DNA of 64,000 bases from JBBDLF01 sp040879025 (lineage in GTDB: Bacteria; Pseudomonadota; Gammaproteobacteria; Pseudomonadales; Pseudohongiellaceae), in assembly GCA_040879025.1 (NCBI GenBank), contig JBBDLF010000040.1, positions 1 to 64,000 on the forward strand. Reading direction: 5' to 3'. This document shows positions 59,927-64,000 of the stretch, in pieces; position 1 is the first letter of the stretch, and each line of letters begins with the position of its first letter. Made by a program: the position numbers and the translations under genes. A model generated the notes under the pieces. The model did no database searches. It worked only from the letters and a program-made list of their open reading frames with translations, and had not been told where the DNA came from.

Positions 59927-61669
59927 TCAATCGACCGCAAACACCATCAAGGCCGGGCTGGCCGAAGGGGTCCCCAGCGTATTGTTGTCGCCCAGAAAGC
60001 CGGAGATGATTCCGTAGAGGCTGCCCACAAAGCGGCTTGGTTGACCGCGCACGATCGCCACGTACTGTTTGCCATCGACGGCGTACGTGATGGGAAACGA
60101 AGACGGGATATGGTCGAGTGATGCCTGCCAGAGCACTTCGCCCGATGCGGAATCGACAGCCTTGAATGATTGATCCAGAAAGCCGGAAAATATCAGCCCG
60201 CCCTCTGTGGACAGCAGGGGGGTGGAAGGTGGCGGAATTTCGCGATGAGTCCACGCCAGTTCCGTGGTCTCCATATTGATCGCCTGCAGGCGGCCGAATT
60301 TACCATCGTTGTCGGGCCGCGGCTCGGCGCTGACATTGACGCCGGACGACAACAGGCTGTCTCCGCCGGTAGGTCCTCCCATCATGCAGACCTCAGAAAG
60401 GGGCAGGTATACCATTTTGTCGTTGACGTCATAGGATGCGGCCTGCCAGTTGCGCCCTCCCAGCAGATAAGGGCACAGGAAGTGGCCCGTCTCGGCATTG
60501 GGAATGGCGTTGGGATGCAGGGTCTTGTCGCCGGTCGCGGGATCAACGTGGCTGATCATGTTCTGGATGCCCGTGTCCACCGAATCGATATAGGCACCGG
60601 TTGCCGCGTCCAGCACGTCATACAGAGCCATCTTGCCGGCGGTGAACACCACCTTGCGCGGTTCACCGTTGATTTCCAGTTCCGCCAGATGTCGCTCATA
60701 AACCCAGTCCAGGTCCCACTGATCATTGGGCATGTGCTGAAAATGCCAGACCAGTTCGCCGGTGCGGGGACGCAGCGCCAGGGTGGAGTTGGTGTACAAC
60801 GCGGCGTTGGATACTCCCTCGATACCCAGGTCTTCCATCAAGGGCGCGGTGTCGTAGGTAGGAGCCGTGCCGAAAAACACCAGATCCAGGGCCGGGTCAT
60901 AGCTGCCGGGTATCCACACGGAGCCGCCGCTGCGTTGCTCCAGGGGCAGGTTGTTCCAGGTGTGGCCACCGGGACCCTCGGGGCGGGCGACGGTGTGAAA
61001 GCGCCATTGTTCCTCGCCTGTTTCCAGATCCAGCCCGAGGATGAACCCGCCTTGTGGAATCACCGTCGCTCCCACCCCCTGGACCACCATGCCATTGGCC
61101 ACCATGGGGGCGCCACGGAGGGAAAAATAGCCGCCGGCATTCTCGGTGAATGGCGTCGTGATCGCCTGCTCCCATTCCACTTCGCCGGTACGGACATTGA
61201 GCGCCACCAGATCCATGTCGTTGTGGGGAACGATGACCTTGTCACCGTACAGGGCGATGCCAATGCGGCGGCCATCAAAATTCTCGGATTCGTGCTCGTA
61301 ACGCCATAATTCATCCCCGTTGCGGGCATTCAGCGCCCGTAACACATTGCCCGTATCGGCAATGAACAGGATGCCGTCATGCACCAGGGGTGTGGTCATG
61401 TTGCCGCCCTCACCCAGTGGAACACTGAACGCCAGCCCCAGGTCGCCGACATTGCCGCGATTGATCTGCTCCAGCGGGCTGTGCCCGCTGACATCATAGC
61501 TGCGCCGCCACATCAACCAGTCTTCGGGCGGTGGGTCACGAAGCAGTTGGTCGGTAACCGGTGAGTAATCTCTCAACAGGTCGCGGTCGCTCCCGCCCGA
61601 CTGGGCAGTAGCGGAACCGGTCAATACGAGGGTGCCGGCAAGGGTGATCAGGGAGGCTGAACGAATCAT
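59927..61669 (-). CDS. Secreted PQQ-dehydrogenase-like beta-propeller protein
   Basis: This 580-residue protein has a signal peptide (MIRSASLITLAGTLVLTGSATAQ) and an eight-bladed propeller of quinoprotein type, with tryptophan-docking repeats such as GDELWRYEHES, TGEEQWRFHT, TGELVWHFQH and SGEVLWQAS. The catalytic-Asp region reads NDQWDLDW, a D-x-D form like lanthanide-type alcohol dehydrogenases. However, the positions of the Glu and Asn metal ligands seem changed (GATVIPQGG and GTAPTYD), and no vicinal Cys pair is seen. It may be a divergent PQQ enzyme of unknown substrate. ATG at 61669 starts the signal peptide. Confidence 0.82.
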   Translation of the reverse strand: MIRSASLITLAGTLVLTGSATAQSGGSDRDLLRDYSPVTDQLLRDPPPEDWLMWRRSYDVSGHSPLEQINRGNVGDLGLAFSVPLGEGGNMTTPLVHDGILFIADTGNVLRALNARNGDELWRYEHESENFDGRRIGIALYGDKVIVPHNDMDLVALNVRTGEVEWEQAITTPFTENAGGYFSLRGAPMVANGMVVQGVGATVIPQGGFILGLDLETGEEQWRFHTVARPEGPGGHTWNNLPLEQRSGGSVWIPGSYDPALDLVFFGTAPTYDTAPLMEDLGIEGVSNAALYTNSTLALRPRTGELVWHFQHMPNDQWDLDWVYERHLAELEINGEPRKVVFTAGKMALYDVLDAATGAYIDSVDTGIQNMISHVDPATGDKTLHPNAIPNAETGHFLCPYLLGGRNWQAASYDVNDKMVYLPLSEVCMMGGPTGGDSLLSSGVNVSAEPRPDNDGKFGRLQAINMETTELAWTHREIPPPSTPLLSTEGGLIFSGFLDQSFKAVDSASGEVLWQASLDHIPSSFPITYAVDGKQYVAIVRGQPSRFVGSLYGIISGFLGDNNTLGTPSASPALMVFAVD

Positions 61670-61988
61670 GAGTGGACTCTTCTTCTGGTTATCCTGACGT
61701 GAATCTAATCGCCTCTTTGGCAAATGTCTACTCGCGGATAGATTGCGTAGTGTCTTAGCTTGGATTATTTTCTTGTATGGTTCGCGCTTTGCAGGGACCG
61801 GCAAAAATGGTGGTGGGCAACGTAGAGGCTGAGCATGTGAATGTGGTTTTCGAGATTCCTGCTGAATCCGTTAGCGCATAGCGCAAAAGTTCTGGCGATG
61901 GCGGTCGTATATGTAACTGACAATTGACCCGAATCAATACGGAATGCGACAAATGACTAGTATGCGAGGCGCTGGGTATTGTCTAGGT

Positions 61989-62002
61989 TATACTTAAGTA
62001 TA
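61989..62002. repeat. 14-base perfect palindrome upstream of hicB
   Basis: TATACTTAAGTATA is perfectly self-complementary and lies 75 bases before the hicB start, in a promoter-like AT-rich setting. It is a candidate operator for hicBA autoregulation. Confidence 0.5.
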
Positions 62003-62026
62003 TACTTCGTCAGACACTAACCCTAT

Positions 62027-62045
62027 GTGTTACGCAATGTAACAC
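62027..62045. repeat. Inverted repeat GTGTTAC-N5-GTAACAC upstream of hicB
   Basis: Two perfect 7-base arms surround GCAAT, 32 bases before the hicB ATG. Spacing of about one and a half helical turns suits a dimeric repressor such as HicB. Confidence 0.55.
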
Positions 62046-62077
62046 AAGATGTTGGGGTTTATATCGGGAGCACAGCA

Positions 62078-62401
62078 ATGAAACTACAAGACTTGGTACT
62101 TCGGTGTTACGCCGAGTCCAAAGGCGGTCAATGGCAGGCGATTTGTATTGACCTGAATCTTGCAGCTCAGGCAGACAGTTTTGAGGAAGCCAGAGAAAAG
62201 CTTGAGGCCCAAATTTCGGATTACCTATATGGTGCGTTGGTTGGGGAAGATAGGAAGTATGCAGAGGTGCTAATACCCCGTCGCGCCCCGCTGAAATACA
62301 GAGTTAAATATAATTTCCTTAGAGCTTTGACTCATTTCAATCATCATGTAAATCGCGCATTCAGGATGCCGATGCCCATGGTCCCCGCTAAGACAGGATG
62401 A
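62078..62401 (+). CDS. hicB: HicB-like antitoxin (DUF1902 type)
   Basis: This 107-residue protein has the HicB partial RNase H-like fold near the N terminus (VLRCYAESKGGQWQAICIDLNLAAQADSFEEAREKLE). The strand pattern and the WQAICIDLNL-AAQADSFEEA motif are those of HicB/UPF0150 antitoxins. The C-terminal part (about 70-107) is specific to a subgroup and carries no obvious DNA-binding domain. GGGAG seven bases before the ATG at 62078 supports that start. Its stop overlaps the hicA start by ATGA. Confidence 0.8.
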   Translation: MKLQDLVLRCYAESKGGQWQAICIDLNLAAQADSFEEAREKLEAQISDYLYGALVGEDRKYAEVLIPRRAPLKYRVKYNFLRALTHFNHHVNRAFRMPMPMVPAKTG

Positions 62402-62677
62402 GTTCCAAACACCCACCTCTCACTTACAGGGATGTAGTGAGGGGGCTAAAGTCGATGGGCTTTGAGCAACAAAAAGAAGAAAGGAACCTCCCATGAGCAC
62501 TGGAAGAAAGTCGTAAATGGTGTTCTTTACAAGGTTACCGTGGACGAACCGAAAGCCCCCTTTAGTCAGATGTTGATTGAGAGTATGGCGTCCCAAGCCA
62601 GCGTCTCAAAAAAGAAATTCTATCAGAGCTGCCTAAAGAAGAAGAAAGATAAGCAGCGGCAAGCCTCCCTTTCCTAA
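62398..62677 (+). pseudogene. hicA: HicA-like toxin gene with a frameshift
   Basis: The first part (ATG at 62398, SSKHPPLTYRDVVRGLKSMGFEQQK) and the second part (KKGTSHEHWKKVVNGVLYKV, continuing DEPKAPFSQMLIESMASQ) together match a HicA-type mRNA interferase with its conserved His in GTSHEHW. They lie in frames one base apart. The shift falls in the A-rich run at about 62467-62482; skipping one base restores a protein of about 97 residues. Read as it stands, the first frame stops at 62494. The toxin is probably inactive unless frameshifting occurs or the extra base is a sequence error. Confidence 0.75.
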
Positions 62678-62747
62678 ATTTCAAACTGAGACACTACCAC
62701 AGATTGACCGTAAGCCGGCGGATCAAGGCTGTTGATGGGCGCAGTTA

Positions 62748-63245
62748 CTACTCGATCCTGCGCCAGGTCAGGGTTGCTGTAGTGCGGCCGGTGGCGTTCC
62801 TGAGAGACAATTTCAGCAATTCGTCTTCGAATTCGAAGTGACGGATATTGTCTCCGTCTACCCATTGAGGGGCGGTGGGTGAGCCTTCTACGTGGTGGAT
62901 GACAATCTGCTTTTCCAGATCATAACTGACGGTCCCCCAATAGGCGAAGCCCGCTGTCATTCGCTCGGATGAGCGGGCAGCGCGTCCCGGGAGGTCGGTG
63001 GGCATGCCGAGCCCGGACATATTGCCGAATTCGTCGTAGGACAGACGTCCGATGTAGTGCATGTTGGTTGCACCACCTTGTGCCGGGAACGTGACGTAGC
63101 TCACCAGATCCCAGTCGCCGATGAATTTTGCCTTGACCTCATCCAGTTCGTCGGCGGTCGCGGTGGGGAAGAAGATTGAGGAAGAACTCATGGCAAGCAC
63201 CAGACAGGAGACCTTACTGAGTTGATGTAACAGGGATACTCTCAT
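62748..63245 (-). CDS. Small secreted lipocalin-like protein
   Basis: This is a 165-residue protein with a signal peptide (RVSLLHQLSKVSCLVLAMSS to PTATA, mature from about DELDEV). The mature part resembles the lipocalin-like (DUF4488/Lipocalin_5) group: FIGDWDLVSYV, HYIGRLSYDEFGNMSG and TLTWRRIE. The ATG at 63245 starts the signal peptide; the longer open frame to 63362 adds a basic stretch of no family similarity. Ligand and role are unknown. Confidence 0.7.
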   Translation of the reverse strand: MRVSLLHQLSKVSCLVLAMSSSSIFFPTATADELDEVKAKFIGDWDLVSYVTFPAQGGATNMHYIGRLSYDEFGNMSGLGMPTDLPGRAARSSERMTAGFAYWGTVSYDLEKQIVIHHVEGSPTAPQWVDGDNIRHFEFEDELLKLSLRNATGRTTATLTWRRIE

Positions 63246-63417
63246 CGGCCCATGTCCTCGTCGGAATCTGGTGTATCTTACCGCTCCGGGAGCACGGTAT
63301 ACAACACTGGGCAGTGTCCCGGGAAAAGCTTTATGATGCTTGCGAAAAGCAGTGGGAAACAATGCGGATTACCCGGCCTTTTAACCCGGCCTCCGGCCCG
63401 TTCAGGAGAATAGCACG

Positions 63418-63657
63418 ATGCGATTGAGTAATGAGTTCCTCCAGGACCTGGAACTGTTGAGTTTGTTCAGTCTCGACAGCGCACTGGAAGGACTGAAGGT
63501 TCATCAGGACGCAGCACCTGAAAAAATCGCAGCCGCCAAACGGTTGTTTGAGATGAAACTGATTACCCGGGAAGATGGGGGTTATCTGACCACGCTGGGT
63601 ATCGAAGCGGCTGAGCATACCCATGCGCTGGTGCGGATTCTGCACTCGGGCCAGTAG
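63418..63657 (+). CDS. TIGR02647 family small protein
   Basis: This 79-residue helical protein matches the TIGR02647 group found in pseudomonads and relatives (LSNEFLQDLELLSLFSLDSALEGLKVH and LITREDGGYLTTLGIEAAEH). Members are annotated as DNA-binding on thin evidence. It stands alone and its function is unknown. Confidence 0.8.
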   Translation: MRLSNEFLQDLELLSLFSLDSALEGLKVHQDAAPEKIAAAKRLFEMKLITREDGGYLTTLGIEAAEHTHALVRILHSGQ

Positions 63658-63766
63658 CGGTTCAGGCCCGTTAAACTGTGCGCTGCGGGAGGTATTCCAT
63701 TGCACTGACACAGGCCGTAAGGTAGGCTCTGATGAATAGATCAGAAGAAAAACACAGGCGACGCCG

Positions 63767-64000
63767 ATGCGTTCAACCGCTTTGTTTCCGCTCACTATTG
63801 CCACTGTTGTCCTTGTTGCTGTTTTTGTTGGCACGCTTGCCGCGTCACGGCAGGTGATGGCGGCGTCGGTGGATGAGGAAACGTTTACGGCCGCGGATAT
63901 GCGGGAGGTTGTCAATACCTATTGCCTTGTCTGTCATAGCGACGCACTGCCCACCGCCGGCTTGTCGCTTCAGTCCATGGACTTTGCCGATCCCGGCAAT
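63767..64000 (+). CDS. Start of a secreted cytochrome c-type (DUF1592-like) protein, cut by the window
   Basis: The first 78 codons are visible. A signal peptide or anchor (LFPLTIATVVLVAVFVGTLAAS) precedes one haem-binding CLVCH motif in the block VNTYCLVCHSDALPTAGLSLQSMD. That block is characteristic of the large PSCyt/DUF1587-DUF1592 proteins common in Planctomycetes and some marine bacteria. The assignment is provisional because the rest lies outside the window. Confidence 0.65.
   Translation, partial: MRSTALFPLTIATVVLVAVFVGTLAASRQVMAASVDEETFTAADMREVVNTYCLVCHSDALPTAGLSLQSMDFADPGN

Larger units (their letters stand above)
61670..62077. other. 408-base intergenic region before hicB
   Basis: This region separates the PQQ-like gene from hicB, transcribed away from each other. 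Apart from a doubtful 34-codon frame at 61777-61881 no coding sequence was seen. It holds two perfect inverted repeats near hicB (61989-62002 and 62027-62045) and must contain promoters for both genes. Confidence 0.5.

Noticed and set aside
61777..61881. Small open frame of 34 codons
   Set aside because: No recognisable ribosome binding site or family similarity; it is short enough to be random.

Overview
The window is chromosomal DNA of a gammaproteobacterium. The evidence is gene order: cvpA-purF, nagZ beside lexA and topA, lolCDE-cspA-comEC-exbBD-msbA-lpxK-ycaR-kdsB-ptp-murB, and uvrY-uvrC-pgsA followed by tRNA-Gly, tRNA-Cys and tRNA-Leu(UAA). All are arrangements seen in Pseudomonas and enterobacterial relatives. 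Moderate GC, PQQ-type and DUF1592-type genes and AddAB-like instead of RecBCD repair genes would fit an environmental, perhaps marine, lineage. That last point is inference; no species is claimed.

Layout. 1-2.1 kb: tail of an upstream gene, cvpA and purF. 2.2-13.9 kb: two MoxR/DUF58 envelope clusters that point at each other, moxR-DUF58-tgpA on the plus strand and moxR-DUF58-DUF4381-batA-batBC-batD on the minus strand, with yciH (SUI1) at the meeting point. 14-25 kb: housekeeping genes (pyrD, a glutaredoxin-like gene, tatD, an EAL-HDOD signalling gene, ilvE, topA, lexA with a clear SOS box, nagZ, an MscS channel, hpt). 25-32.4 kb: a tightly overlapped minus-strand operon mnmH-addB-like-addA-like. 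32.5-38 kb: DUF1285, etfBA and rne. An 814-base region without a credible gene lies upstream of rne and is followed by a lone small serine recombinase. 39.6-52.4 kb: an envelope-biogenesis run (LolCDE, CspA, ComEC, ExbBD, MsbA, LpxK, YcaR, KdsB, a phosphatase, MurB). 52.6-56.6 kb: uvrY, uvrC, pgsA and the tRNA cluster.

The last 7.5 kb is accessory in character. The native tRNA-Leu(UAA) is cut off just after its anticodon loop and a different complete tRNA-Leu(UAA) follows 89 bases later. Next come an ImmA/IrrE-DUF4411 pair of toxin-antitoxin type, an ArsR-SRPBCC pair, a secreted PQQ-dehydrogenase-like protein whose metal ligands look altered, a hicB gene with a frameshifted hicA, a small lipocalin-like secreted protein, a TIGR02647 protein and the start of a cytochrome c/DUF1592-type gene cut by the window edge. 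No integrase or transposase was found there.

No complete, clearly new system is evident. The best leads are the tRNA-Leu scar with its replacement copy, a nested in-frame start with an ideal ribosome binding site inside the ImmA/IrrE gene, a tandem-repeat insertion inside the Trm112-like YcaR protein, and the lone serine recombinase upstream of lolC.
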